Part shown: positions 13,101-24,790 of the stretch, one piece after another
Layout: every line of letters starts with the position of its first letter
How positions within the stretch are numbered: the stretch's first letter is position 1
Assembly: GCF_001039355.2 (NCBI RefSeq)
Contig: NW_019775535.1
Location: 95,385-159,384, forward strand
Source: Lingula anatina
Lineage: Eukaryota > Brachiopoda > Lingulata > Lingulida > Lingulidae
Direction: 5' to 3'
DNA length: 64,000 nt
Notes under the pieces: generated by a model
Told to the model about the DNA's origin: nothing
What the model saw: only the letters and a program-made list of their open reading frames with translations
Databases searched by the model: none
Position numbers and translations under genes: made by a program

Positions 13101-14784
13101 TACTGTTAATATTACTTAGTTTCTTTTGACACAGGGCCTGTGAGTTATTTTCGCAGATTCATATCTTTTAATTGTTATTTCTATAAGAGCTCGTTTCCAC
13201 TAGTTCATCTGAATAAGGTAAGAAAAATTAAATAATAAATACGCTTAAAATACGTTTGTTTTATTTTTGATTCATCACAAGAGAATTTTCCTTCATTTAC
13301 TTTCAATTTAAAATAAGGTTTAAGCCGTACAAAAGTCGCATTTACAGTTACAGTACGTCCACATCAGCAGTAAGTGCTTCTCCTTAGTGAAGTTTTGAAG
13401 GAGACTGCGACTGATTTGTCCTGCCAAAACTGCCCTCTACATAATGACTCAAAATGACTTCATAATGACTCAAAACCAGGTCGACAAATAACAACACTTA
13501 CCCCAAAAAGGAACGTAGAGACTCTTAAATGCCCTGATACTGGATAAACGGCGTGTTTTTTACGTCTCTTAGTGTAAACAAATGTAATCAGGGGATGGTG
13601 CTTAATAAAAAACAATTCTTTGTAAATATGTGTACTTGCTCTTTGCGAACTTCACCTATACTCACATAATAAATGACTGATGACTGGGGGAGGAGAGGAG
13701 TGGAGGTAGAATTATCCGGAAGTGGGGGCACAGAATGTGTTTTCGGTTTTTATACAGGCCTATTTAGGAAGCAAGAAGAAAAGGTGGAGGCAAGCAAATC
13801 TGTACCGGTATATTCCAATTCCTTTCGATGGATCCATCTTCTCTACTGTATATTTATTTTCATTCTTACTGAACATACGGAAATTCTAGCCGTTCCAGTG
13901 AAATCGTAAAAGGTCTAGATCTCTGTCGTTATACGTCGTGGAGATCGTTACTGGGGGTGTGGGCGAATGTGACATTTTTTGTAGTTCTTGACATCAAAGA
14001 CTATCCTTTAATGTTCAAAAGAGGTATGTCCCCATTCTACGTGTACATCAGGAAAAAATAATTTTGTATATTCACAGTCCCGATATTTTAGCATAATACC
14101 CGATGACAAGCTGTGCACAATAAAACTTTCCTACCAAAGCTTTCCTTCCAAAACTTCCATACCTAGATTCATACGACGGAAAATAATAGTAATATATGCG
14201 CCTAGCGAATAAAGTCCTGATTCATAACGGACAGGTATATAATGGTTAGCTTACGGTTTAATTTCGAGGTTAATATCAATGTAAACTGCTTCAAGTTATC
14301 AAAAAGTATACATTTAGTAGATTTTTTCCAATGTAAATGCTATTTAAGAATTTAAACCAATTTAGATATGTCACTCTTCAAAAGCTCAAAATTGTCATGC
14401 GAGAGCTCGTCCGGATATTAAAGTAATATTTCAGTGGATAAAATTAGCTTAAGTTATGTGCTTGCAAGGGCGGATCCAGAGATATTTTCTGACAGGCTTC
14501 CGAATTATCTTTATTGATCCATCCTCCACTTTTGACCGTCTTCCGACAGAAAAATTAGAATTAAACTTGAAAATCTGACCGTCTTCCGGAAAACCCAGAA
14601 GACGGCCTAAATCCGCCCCTGACTTGTTTATGCCGACAAACAACCTGTTGACATCTCTGGCTAATAGGGCTAAGTTTCACCAAAATAGGCGCAGGGTGAC
14701 GTTAGGACGCTACCCGTGTGACGCATTTCGAAAATAAATGAATGTTGACAAGTGGATGGTGACCTGGCGAGGCTGCACGAACAC
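10116..14784. other. Intergenic region between the divergent PAL-like copies A and B
   Basis: A CA microsatellite lies at 10238-10262, with poly-C/A near 10770-10795. I see no supported coding region; the longest frames (64-78 codons) have no family resemblance. The last ~900 bp (from about 13960) are paralogous to the DNA upstream of copy C (from about 20055), so the duplication that made B and C included this flank. Confidence 0.6.
14465..14621. mobile_element. hAT-like MITE in the upstream region of PAL-like copy B
   Basis: The 157-bp element starts CAAGGGCGGATCCAGA and ends TAAATCCGCCCCTG, an imperfect inverted terminal repeat of the CAGGGGCGGATCCAG type. It is flanked by GCTTG on the left and ACTTG on the right. 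The paralogous DNA upstream of copy C (near 20618) has an uninterrupted GGACTTGG, an empty site. It therefore inserted after the B/C duplication, ~160 bp upstream of the TATA box of B. Confidence 0.7.
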
Positions 14785-14794
14785 TATATAAAAG
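14785..14794 (+). promoter_or_regulatory. TATA box of PAL-like copy B
   Basis: TATATAAAAG lies ~330 bp before the ATG. A 5' UTR intron follows, with donor AG|gtaagt near 14870 and acceptor ttttttcag|AATTAAG near 15046. An upstream block shared with copy C contains GGTGACG-type motifs (near 14696 and 20728). Confidence 0.7.
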
Positions 14795-15115
14795 CTCTGA
14801 TTATTAACAGTTACAAAAAAGTGAAACACGAGGTAACACGACACGTAACGTACTGTGAGTGGAAATAGGTAAGTACAGATATACCGAATAGAGGCTACAA
14901 TATGCTACATAATTACACATAGCAGAGTCAACGCGGTGAATTTTTTGCTTTTAATATTTTCTTTTTGCAGATACTGCAGTTGCTTAGTTTACTGTAGTTG
15001 AAAATGACATGGTGTGTCTAACTTTTCTTTCATTTTCCTTTTTCAGAATTAAGAAAGAAACACAAGCAATACAGAAAAAATAAGAAGCACACGCCATACG
15101 GAAGAAAATATCAAA

Positions 15116-17754
15116 ATGGGTGAGGACAAGACACATCTCAGTCTCACATTACAGTTAATGCAGGAACGAAAGCTGATCAGAGATGAAGAAACCTTCACAG
15201 TTGACGGGAAAGGGCTGAATATTGCACACGTACGTACATTGGTTTTCTTTGCAGTTATCAGCTAGATATTAACCTGCCCTGTGTATATTGAATTGGCACC
15301 TTTATCCACATAATGAAACAGCTCGTCATTTCTAACATATTGATCTGTGGCATTTCCAGAATTGAGAATATTCAACCTTGAAACTGTGTGTGAGTGCGTG
15401 CGTGCGTGTACTTTTGCTTTTTACTGTAAATCCATCTATTTTTAATGTTCACATTGAGTCTCAAATGCAATAATTTTGAGGGATATTATTCTTGGGACCT
15501 TATGACGATCACCTCCCTTTACAGGTACATGAGAGCAGCAAAAATACGCACATCAAGCTGTCCATTTCCGACCATTCCAAGAATGAAATGGCTCAAAATG
15601 CCGAGTATCTTCGAAAGAAAGTGACCGAAGATAGGTTGGTTATATACGGTATCAACACAGGGTTTGGAAACAGCGCTGATACCCGCACTCTGGAGTTAGA
15701 AAAGTTGCAGAAAGCTTTGATACAACACATCAATGCCGGGATGGGTCGAACCTTTCCTCCAGACATGGTGCGCGCTGTAATGGTCACTAGGGCCAATTGC
15801 CTCGCTAAGGAGTACGTCCAGACGTGGTACAGTTACTGGTAGCCATGATTAATAACGATATCGTTCCTATCGTTCCTCTGCGTGGTTCTGTCAGCGCCAG
15901 TGGTGACTTGATGCCTTTGGGTTATATAGCAGCAGCCATGATCGGAAGAGAAGACATCAACGTAATGATCAGAGGTCAAATCATGCCATGTCCCGTTGCC
16001 CTTAAAGAAGCCAATCTAGAACCATTGGTGATGGGACCAAAAGAAGGACTCGCCATTATCAATGCCACTTCCTTCGCTGCTGGGACTGCCGCTCAAACCA
16101 TTTATGAAGCCAACATTGCTGTCCTGCTAACACAGATTTGCACAGGGCTGGCCGTAGAAGCGTTACAAGGTAAAATGGAAAGTTTCCATCCTGTCCACTA
16201 TACTTGCCTTCAGCACGTCGGTTTGAAAGAAGTTTCCAACAACATGTTGAAAATATTGGACGGAAGTCGACTCGCCGTCTCGACGTTGGAGATGCATCTA
16301 CCTGATACATACGGGTCTTTGAAGCAAGACCGTTACAGCATAAGGACGGCCCCACAATGGCTAGGCCCGGTGATCGAGACTCTCAAAGAGGCCTGTCGGC
16401 GAATAAACGTGGAACTGAATTGTGCCAATGACAACCCAGTCATCGACCACCGCACCGACACCATTGCTCATGGAGGCAATTTCCAAGGTGAAACGCTTTC
16501 AATAACATTAGATCAAACTCGTCAAGCGTTGCAAGTCTGTGGAAAGCTTCTTTTGGCACAATTCCAAGAAATTGTCAACCATCGCATTAACCACGACCTT
16601 CCGCCAAATCTCTGCGGATCAGACATCAATCTCGATTTTGGTTTCAAAGGAGCTGATACTGCCATGGCATCGTACATGTCAGAGTTAGATCACCTGGCCA
16701 ACCCAATGTCCAACCACGTGCTCTCTGCTGAATGCCAGAATCAATCTGTCAACTCCATGGCTCTCGTCAGTTCTCGTCTTACTCGAGAAGCGCTGGAGAT
16801 ATTACAGATGATGCTAGCCAATCATTTGTGTTTACTATGTCAGGCCTTGGACCTGAGACATCTGCGTAATAAGGTTAGCATGAATACATATGTTGTTATT
16901 ATTATTTTCTTTTTTTTTCTATCCAAACTTGAAATACAATAGCAAGTTATATAAATTATTGTTTAAGCCATATAGTAGAAAAATTATTCCTTCCATATTT
17001 TATTCAAATCGCACTCTAATTACAACATTGCGAATGCATTTAGTTTCAAAACAGACACGACCAGGCTGCAAATAAATAAATAAATAAATAAATAGATAAA
17101 TAAAAATTGTATCAATTTGCGCTAAAACTCATTGTTATCTTTTTCAGGTACTGATGACAATTGACAAAATGGGAAAACCCCATAAGGAATTCCTTGCCTC
17201 TTTTCTCAAAGAAAACAAATGGTATGATTTCCTTTTCAACCCAGAGGAAACTGCAGCTAGGTTTGCTGAGAAAATTCCTAAAAATGGTCACAAAGAAGAA
17301 GAAATCCGCAGTGAGATATGTGGCGCTATGAAATCACTGATGTCTGATGCGTGTAACGGTCATTTAAGGACTGCTGACTGCCTAGGAAAAGGTGAGCTGT
17401 TTTATATTGCAAATTTTGAAATTGGCGTATATTGAGCGTTTACTCTTGAGACGTCTTCAAATAAAGACGTTTTAACGAATTGCTTAAATAAAATTAGTAG
17501 AATTGAGTCTTCGGCCGCTTTACCTATTACTAAGATACCTAGCCTGTATCTGATCTGAATGATTTGATCACAGTTAAGTTGTAGTTTATTTTATTTTAGG
17601 TTCACAGAGAGCGTACTGGTTCATACGTCACACGGTGGGAGTGCCATTTTACCACGGCCAGGCAGCAATAGACACGTGGCTGGAGAAGATTTTATCAGTT
17701 GTCCAAAATGGAGACTTTGAAAACGTTTTAATTTCCGTATTTGAGGAGGCTTAA
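15116..17754 (+). pseudogene. PAL/TAL-type aromatic amino acid ammonia-lyase, copy B, with a 10-bp frameshifting deletion
   Basis: Exons 15116-15229, 15525-16873, 17148-17391 and 17600-17754 have the same boundaries and phases as copy A. Same family marks: GFGNSADTRT, His-Ile selectivity pair (LIQHINAG), SVSASGDLMPL, NDNPVID, HGGNFQG, LDFGFKG, and the C-terminal helical insert typical of eukaryotic PALs. Exon 2 is 1349 nt against an expected 1359. Ten bases present in A and C are missing at 15810/15811, between two AGG triplets, and translation stops at 15842. The rest of exon 2 stays open in the shifted frame. The exon 2 donor is gttagc, where A and C have gtaagc, with a Glu-to-Lys change next to it. 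A truncated hAT-type end (TGGATCCGCCCCTG, about 17901) lies 3' of the gene; AATAAA at 17933 could serve polyadenylation. Probably a young pseudogene, unless the deletion is an assembly error. Confidence 0.88.
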
Positions 17755-18627
17755 TTTTCAAATTATGCAATGAACATTGATATGCATTTATTTTGTAATT
17801 CAGTGCACTTTATTTGTATGTTATTTTTCGGAATATATATATTTATATGATCTCCACTAAATATATATGACAGGGATTCTCTCCCCCTTCAAATAATCCT
17901 GGATCCGCCCCTGATATATCATATATTTTTACAATAAAACAGAAGAAGAAAAACGGTTGAGCGTGTCGTTCATACGGTACTGTATGATAATTTACATGTC
18001 ATTTATAATGAACATTATACATGTAGCAAATTATATATGAAGGAAAATCGGGTAAATGATAAAAACGTGCTGACCCACTTTTAAGCATTTGACCCTGAGA
18101 TCGACGAGAAAGAGGAACAATATGAATTAAGTGGCTGGAATATTAAAGCAAGCACATATGAAAATTCAGTTTTGGGCAATCGTCGCAACCAAACTTCACA
18201 CCTAATACAATCAATGCATTTTCTGTATATACGGGCGATGAATCCCTAGCATTAACAAGATTTTTAGCCATTTAGAAAATTAAAACTATACATGTAATAA
18301 AACCAATACAGAAAATTCCTTATCTTTATTTGAACGAATACAGATCGTAATCAAATTTAGTTAAAATAAATGTATAAACAGCGTTGATCAAAAGTCACAA
18401 AATGAGAGGGGATGATTTCGATTATGAAGTCATAACAAAAAAAAGCCCTGTTGCTGGCTTACCACCCTTGCAAATTTGTGTCAAAAATGCATCCATACGT
18501 AAAGACACAATTTTGCATTTTTTTTCGTTTATCTTGATTTCCTGCACTTCTGCATGTTGAAATACTAGTAGCCCATCTAGAAAAGTACTTCCGCATTCTG
18601 CGTTCAGCTTCAGATAAAATATATATA

Positions 18628-19083
18628 CTACCCTAGCAAAAAGAGTGTCACCTTAACCCGATATATATGCGAACCAGGCCCAAACAAACACGCCCCACCA
18701 ATGGCCAGCTAAAAAAAAATTCCTAGAACAGAACCTCATTAAGAATGTGTGGAATAACCTCGGGAATGGATAACGGATAGATAACTCTGTAAAAAATAGA
18801 TGATATCAAACTCTGCACCGTATGTGGAACGCAATCAAAGCGCAAACGTTACAGGACTTTTTGACTCCCCTCGCAGACGCGACAGTCGTGCCCTCTAATC
18901 CAGAAGATGCTGTACAAAATACTGAGATGTGGCTTTGATTTTTGAAAATCGTCAGTTTATTCATTGGTTGTACAAATCGTAAATTTTTGTGAAAAATTCC
19001 TTTTAAAAGTTGAATGAGGAACATTGGTTGTGTATCACTTTACACATTTTGTTAGGGGTGACACTTTTTTTTGCTAGGGGAGT
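18628..19083. mobile_element. Non-autonomous Tc1/mariner-like element
   Basis: Terminal inverted repeats CCCTAGCAAAAAGAGTGTCA (left) and GGGTGACAC...TTTGCTAGGGG (right) bound about 456 bp in a TA-rich context. A plus-strand stretch near 18820-18850 reads RMWNAIKAQTLQDF, which may be a vestige of the end of a Tc1 transposase. No usable transposase remains. Confidence 0.6.
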
Positions 19084-19551
19084 ATATATATATATATATG
19101 CTCAAATTGGAGAAAACTGACTGACAGACGGGACAACCGGATAAAATACTCAGTGTCTAGGATGATGAACTAAGGCTCACTTCCATGCTGTTAGTCAATG
19201 CCTTGGTACTTGACGGCACGGCCACAACCTGTTTTACTGTTTACTTATATTGTTGTAAACAAAACATATAAGAAATATAATCATGGGATATTGATTGAAA
19301 ATAATCCTGATCTCAGTTGTAAATATGTGTAATAAGGTCTTCAAGAACATCACCTATGGTATATTTACATAAACACTGGAACTGGTAGAAGAGGGCTTAG
19401 AAAAAAGGTGTGGGCTTATAATAATCAAGATGAGGAAGCGCAGTGTTTTTCTGTTTACGTATATATGCAGGAACCAAGATGAAAAGCAAGCCTAACTATG
19501 TGTTTTCGCGTCCACGGACCCACCCTATCTCCATATATTTTCATTGTTACT

Positions 19552-19838
19552 CAGTGGCGGATTTAGGGGGTGTCAGGGGAGTCCTGACCCCCCTTTCTAT
19601 TTCTGAAAAAGAAAAAAGCACCAATGTCCCCCCTCTTGAAATTAGAATTTTGACTAGGTGAATCATAGTTCTAAACCGTACTAAATGGCACCGTTCGCCC
19701 TCTAAAATCACAAATTTTTTCGGTGCACTTCACCCGCCCCCCCGGTTCCCATGCCAATGGGGGGGAGGGGGGGCGTTTGCTTCGCATCCGTGGACAAACC
19801 CCCCTCTCCCACTTCAAATAATCCTTAATCCGCTCCTG
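19552..19838. mobile_element. hAT-like MITE with TTACT target duplication
   Basis: It begins CAGTGGCGGATTTAGGGGG and ends CTTAATCCGCTCCTG; TTACT abuts both ends (19547-19551 and 19839-19843). The interior is closely related to the element at about 61257-61531, including the phrase GAATCATAGTTCTAAAC. No coding capacity. Confidence 0.75.
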
Positions 19839-20818
19839 TTACTAAACTGGTAAATATATATATATGAACACCACATCCGTTCCTGTGAAATTGCTTCAGT
19901 TATCTGCCGTTATATGACCAGCAGACCCTAACTGTGGGGTGTTTTTGATATGGGACTGTGCATGGAAGTTTATACTTCCGTGGTTATAGTGTACTGGTAA
20001 CCAGCACATACCGGTACTGCTACGTGATGATAAGTGCACGTCCTGGCGAGTGAAGGTGACACATTTTTAGAAGTTCTTGACTTCAAAGACTATCCCTGAA
20101 AGTTCAAATGAGCCATGACCCTATTTGAACCTCCATATGTCTTGTTGATAAACATGGGCGTGGTAAATATAAGCGTTTGGGTCCTGGTTTTGTCGCTGTT
20201 TATTCTTAGTCCGGCGTAGAAGTCAAGGACAAGCAGTGTATAAAGGAAAATCATTGTCGGGGCCGTTTGAGAATTAAATAAGCTACTATGGCCCACATAC
20301 TGGGGATAAAAACAATTTGAACCACGAAAAATAGCAATTCGTAAAAAAAGGGCACAGTAAGCAAAGGCCAGGTTCGAAACGAACAGGTACAAATCTCGTA
20401 TTATGGTTTAATTTAATGTCCAATGATAACATTGTCAAGTTATCTTTAGTCTATATTTATTAGATTTTATTAGAAAATTCGTATTAATGCTGTCTGAGAA
20501 TCTAAATCAATTTATAAATACCATTCCTCAAAAGTTATAGATTATGCAAAATGTTAGGCAGCAGTTAGTCCCGATACAAAAGTAATATTTCAATGGACAA
20601 ATTAAGTTAAAGTTGTGGACTTGGTTTAAATTAATGTTAGCTTTTAAAAGACTTAAAGACGTCACACAAACAACGCCTATTGACATTTTAGACAAACATA
20701 AATACTTTTAAAAAATAGGCGCATGGTGACGTATTTCTCTAGATTGGATTGCGGAAAAAAAACGACTGTTGACAAGCGGAAGGTGACCTTGCCATGCTGC
20801 GCGAACCCTATATAAAGG

Positions 20819-20828
20819 CTCCGATTGC
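20819..20828 (+). promoter_or_regulatory. TATA box of PAL-like copy C
   Basis: TATATAAAGG sits in the same relative place as in copy B. The downstream 5' UTR intron signals have decayed: donor AG|gttagt instead of gtaagt near 20899, and ttccg where copy B has the ttcag acceptor near 21067. Confidence 0.65.
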
Positions 20829-21133
20829 TAATAGTAACAAAAAAGTGAAGCACGAAGTAACAAGACACGCTGCGTATGTTGTGAGTGGAGTGGAAGTAGG
20901 TTAGTGCAGATATACTGAATAGAGGCGACGTTGTATATATGCTAAGTGTTAGACGCGGCAAAGTTAGCGGGAGATACCGAAAAAATCAAAAAATATTTTC
21001 TATTTGCAGCTTTGTAATTTTATAATTGCATGGCGTGTTTCACTTTTATTTCATTTTCTAATTTCCGAATTAAGAGAGAAACGCGCAATTCAGAATAAAA
21101 AAGAGGCACACTTCATTCGGAAGAAATCATCAA

Positions 21134-23755
21134 ATGGCTGAGGATAAAACTCATCTCAGTCTCACATTACAGTTAATGCAGGAACGAAAGCTGATCAGAG
21201 ATGAAGAAACCTTCAAGGTTGATGGGAACTCACTGAATATTGCACACGTACGTATTAGTTTTCTTTGCAGATATCAGCTTCATATTTACAGACGTAATGG
21301 ATTGGGACGTTTCTCTACATCTTAAAATAATTTTACAAACCTCTCCACATTTCTTGAACTTCTGAGCCAAAAAATTGTTATGCGCTTTCTTCAATTTGAA
21401 GACTATATTATGACTATTCGGTATCAATGGTTTCGATCTTTTAGTGGGACACTAGTGCAATCTATGCTCCCTTTATAATATACATTTAGCTTCAACTGAA
21501 CAAGTTCTTTGAAGCATATTTTTCTAAGGGCTTTATGAAATCTAAATTTCCAGGTACACGAGTGCAGCAAAAATACGCACATCAGGCTGTCTACTTCTGA
21601 CCATTCCCTCATTGAAATGGCTCTAAATGCCGAATACCTCCGAAGGAAGATCACCGAAGAGAGGCTGGTTATATATGGCGTCAGCACAGGGTTCGGTAAC
21701 AGCGCCGACACTCGGACATGGGAATTTGAAAAACTTCAGCAAGCGCTTATAAGACTTATAAATGCCGGGATGGGTCGAACATTTCCTCCAGACATGGTGC
21801 GCGCTGTGATGGTTACAAGGGCCAATTGTCTCGCTAAGGCTTACTCAGGAGTACGGCCAGACGTGGTACAGTTACTGGTAGCCATGATTAACAACGATAT
21901 CGTTCCTATCGTTCCTCTGCGTGGTTCTGTCAGCGCCAGTGGTGACTTGATGCCTTTGGGTTATATAGCAGCAGCCATGATCGGAAGAGAAGATATCAAC
22001 GTAATGGTCAGAGGTCAAATCATGCCATGTCCTGTTGCCCTTAAAGAAGCCCATCTTGAACCATTGGTGATGGGACCAAAAGAAGGACTCGCCATTATCA
22101 ATGCCACCTCTTTCGCTGCTGGTACCGCCGCTCAAACCATTTATGAAGCCAATATTGCTGTCCTGCTAACACAGATTTGCACAGGGCTGGCCGTAGAAGC
22201 GCTACAAGGTAAATTAGAAAGTTTCCATCCTGTCCACTATACTTGCCTTCAGCACGTCGGTTTGAAAGAAGTTTCCAACAACATGTTGAAAATATTGGAC
22301 GGAAGTCAACTCGCCGTTTCGACGTTAGAGATGCATCTACCTGATACATACGGGTCTTTGAAGCAAGACCGTTACAGCATAAGGACGGCCCCACAATGGC
22401 TAGGCCCGGTGATCGAGACTCTCAAAGAGGCCTGTCGGCGAATAAACGTGGAACTGAATTGTGCCAATGACAACCCGGTCATCGACCACCGCTTTCAATA
22501 ACATTAGATCAAACTCGTCAAGCGTTGCAGGTCTGTGGGAAGCTTCTATTGGCACAATTCCAAGAAGTTGTCAACCATCGTATTAACCATGACCTTCCGC
22601 CAAATCTCTGCGGGTCAGACATCAATCTCGATTTTGGTTTCAAAGGAGCTGATATTGCCATGGCATCGTACATGTCCGAGTTAGACCACCTGGCCAATCC
22701 AATGTCCAACCACGTGCTCTCTGCTGAATGCCAGAACCAATCTGTCAACTCCATGGCTCTCGTCAGTTCTCGTCTTACTCGAGAAGCGCTAGAGATTTTA
22801 CAGATGATGTTAGCCAATCATTTGTGTTTACTGTGTCAGGCATTGGACCTGAGATATCTGCGTAATGAGGTAAGCATTGACATTGTCATAAAAGATCAAT
22901 ATAAATATAATATAATTTTCGTTTTATTTTTGCGCAGTTTAATTCCCATATAAACTAGAAATACGCCAATAGCAAGTTATATTGAACATTGCTTGAGGAA
23001 TTTAACACAGAATAATTATCCTATATAAGCGTGTTTTATTTTAAACCGCTTTTCAAATAACAAAAATGGGAATATATTTAGCTGATAACATTAAAGACAC
23101 ATCCAGAATGTCAAAACAAATGACTGTTTTTGATTGAAGGATAATTTTATTCTTTTGTAGGTGCTGGGTTCAATATATAAAATGGGAAAACGCCATAAGG
23201 AATTCCTTGCCACGTTTCTCAAAGAAAACAAATGGTATGATTTCCTGTTCCACCCAGAGGAATCTGCAGCTAAGTTTGCTGAGAAAATTCCTAAAAACGG
23301 TCACAAAGAAGAAGACATCCGCAGTGAGATATGTGGCGCTATGAAATCACTGATGTCTGATGCGTGTAACGGTCATCTAGGGACTGCTGAATGCCTAGGA
23401 AAAGGTGAGCTCTTTTGCAAATTTTAAAATGCGCGTGTATTGAGCGTTTACTCTTGAGACGTTGTCTTTGAATAAAGTCGTTTTAACGAATTGCTTAAAT
23501 AAACATTTGTAGAATCGAGTCTTCGGCCGCTTTACCTATTACCAAGATATCTGATCTGACTGATTTGAGCAAACTAAGTATGAGGTTTATTTTCCTTTAG
23601 GTTCACAGAGAGCGTACTGGTACATACGTCACACGGTGGGAGTGCCATTTTACCACGGCCAGGCAGCAATAGACACGTGGCTGGAGAAGATTTTATCAGT
23701 TGTTCAAAATGGAGACTTTGAAAACGTTTTATTTTCCGTCTTTGAGGAGGCTTGA
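21134..23755 (+). pseudogene. PAL/TAL-type aromatic amino acid ammonia-lyase, copy C, with a 43-bp frameshifting deletion
   Basis: Exons 21134-21247, 21554-22869, 23161-23404 and 23601-23755 match copies A and B in layout and phase. The MIO motif SVSASGDLMPL is intact. Exon 2 is 1316 nt: 43 bp are missing at about 22492/22493, at a CGC repeated at both breakpoints in copy B. The deletion removes the HGGNFQG segment and meets TAA at once (22499-22501); the open frame resumes from 22525. The selectivity pair differs from A and B: LIRLINAG, so Leu-Ile instead of His-Ile. The 5' UTR intron signals are mutated. Losing a conserved active-site loop makes this the least likely copy to encode an active enzyme. 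B and C share ~1 kb of upstream sequence and similar 3' flanks, so they are the most recent pair. Confidence 0.88.
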
Positions 23756-23930
23756 TTTTCAAATTATGCAATTATTTTATAATTCAATGCACTTATTTTG
23801 TATGATATATATTTCGGAATATATATATTTACATGATCTCAACTAAATATATATGACAGGGATTCTCTTTCCGAAAAGCACGAGCTTGGGTAGGAAATTG
23901 AAATTATGTTCTAATTACGCGCTTAAAAGT

Positions 23931-24170
23931 TATTTAGTACGGGTAAATTGTGGCCCTTTAGATTACGTTTTACCCGTGCACAATTGTTAATTTTTTGCAG
24001 GTTGTTATTTATGCTATATTTCTAATAAGAATGGGACATGTTATTTAGTACGGGTAAATTGTGGCTCTTTAGATTAAGTTATACCTGTACACAATTGATA
24101 ATTTTTTGCAGGTTGCTATTTATGTTATACTGTATTTCTATAAGAAAATTTTTTGCAGGTTGTCATCCAT
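23931..24170. repeat. 111-bp tandem repeat 3' of PAL-like copy C
   Basis: The phrase TATTTAGTACGGGTAAATTG starts at 23931 and again at 24042 (period 111). TTTTTTGCAGGTTG recurs a third time near 24150. No coding potential. Confidence 0.8.
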
Positions 24171-24289
24171 GTTGCATTAAGTCAATTTTCAAGTGAGGCC
24201 AGTAATTTATCATATAATATACATTACAAGATGTGATATCTGTAAGCAATTACAAGTATTTCGTTTACTTTATGAACCAAAAACTTTTT

Positions 24290-24790
24290 GTAATACTTTT
24301 ATATGGACACGGTATTTGTATACATTTTTTCAATAAAACAACTCGAAAGGCGGAAAGCTGTTGTCCTTACGGTACTATATATAACCACTCAAACTCTAGT
24401 GTACTTCAACATACACAAATCTCATAAATATCCCCGATCCTTCCTGTTTCGTACATTGAAGAATGACTGTGAAGAATGCACTTGTGAGATAACAACTATT
24501 TGTTCTACAAAGAGTATTTTTCGTGCCGGTGTAATTTATCAACATGAACACCATGACATATTATACGAAGGAAAGACTTACGGTTTTCCTCAGTGTGCCG
24601 CTTGCGCTTTTAGTGGAAATGTCAAACCACCGACGGACGACGGGACAGGTGCACGGGATAAAATATCCTCCTCCCTTTATCACGAAATCTGGGGGAAGAT
24701 AACAAGCGGCGTATGGTCCATTTCAAATATAATGGCTAAATTTCAACAAACTATCAGATATTATGTAAAAAAAATATTGAAATGTTAACC
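24290..24790 (+). repeat. Dispersed repeat of unknown type (copy 1), open for 161 codons
   Basis: About 500 bp, open in one frame from 24303 to 24788, with Cys-rich stretches such as DCEECTC but no domain I recognise. Diverged relatives lie near 39820-40140 and 40500-40620, where the frame is broken. Shared blocks include TATATGGACAC, CTAGTGTACTT and GATAACAAGCGGC. The second copy sits between vWA copies 2 and 3. I treat this as an interspersed repeat, possibly once coding, rather than a gene. Confidence 0.5.

Larger units (their letters stand above)
17940..20818. other. Spacer between PAL-like copies B and C
   Basis: No gene. It contains a Tc1-like TA-flanked element (about 18628-19083), a hAT-like MITE (19552-19838), short TA repeats, and from about 20055 the flank shared with copy B. 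Confidence 0.6.

Noticed and set aside
7101-23755. Histidine ammonia-lyase (HAL), the expected animal enzyme
   Set aside because: The loop after the catalytic Tyr, the SVSASGDLMPL context, HGGNFQG and the C-terminal insert read as PAL/TAL rather than HAL; a formal phylogeny would settle it.
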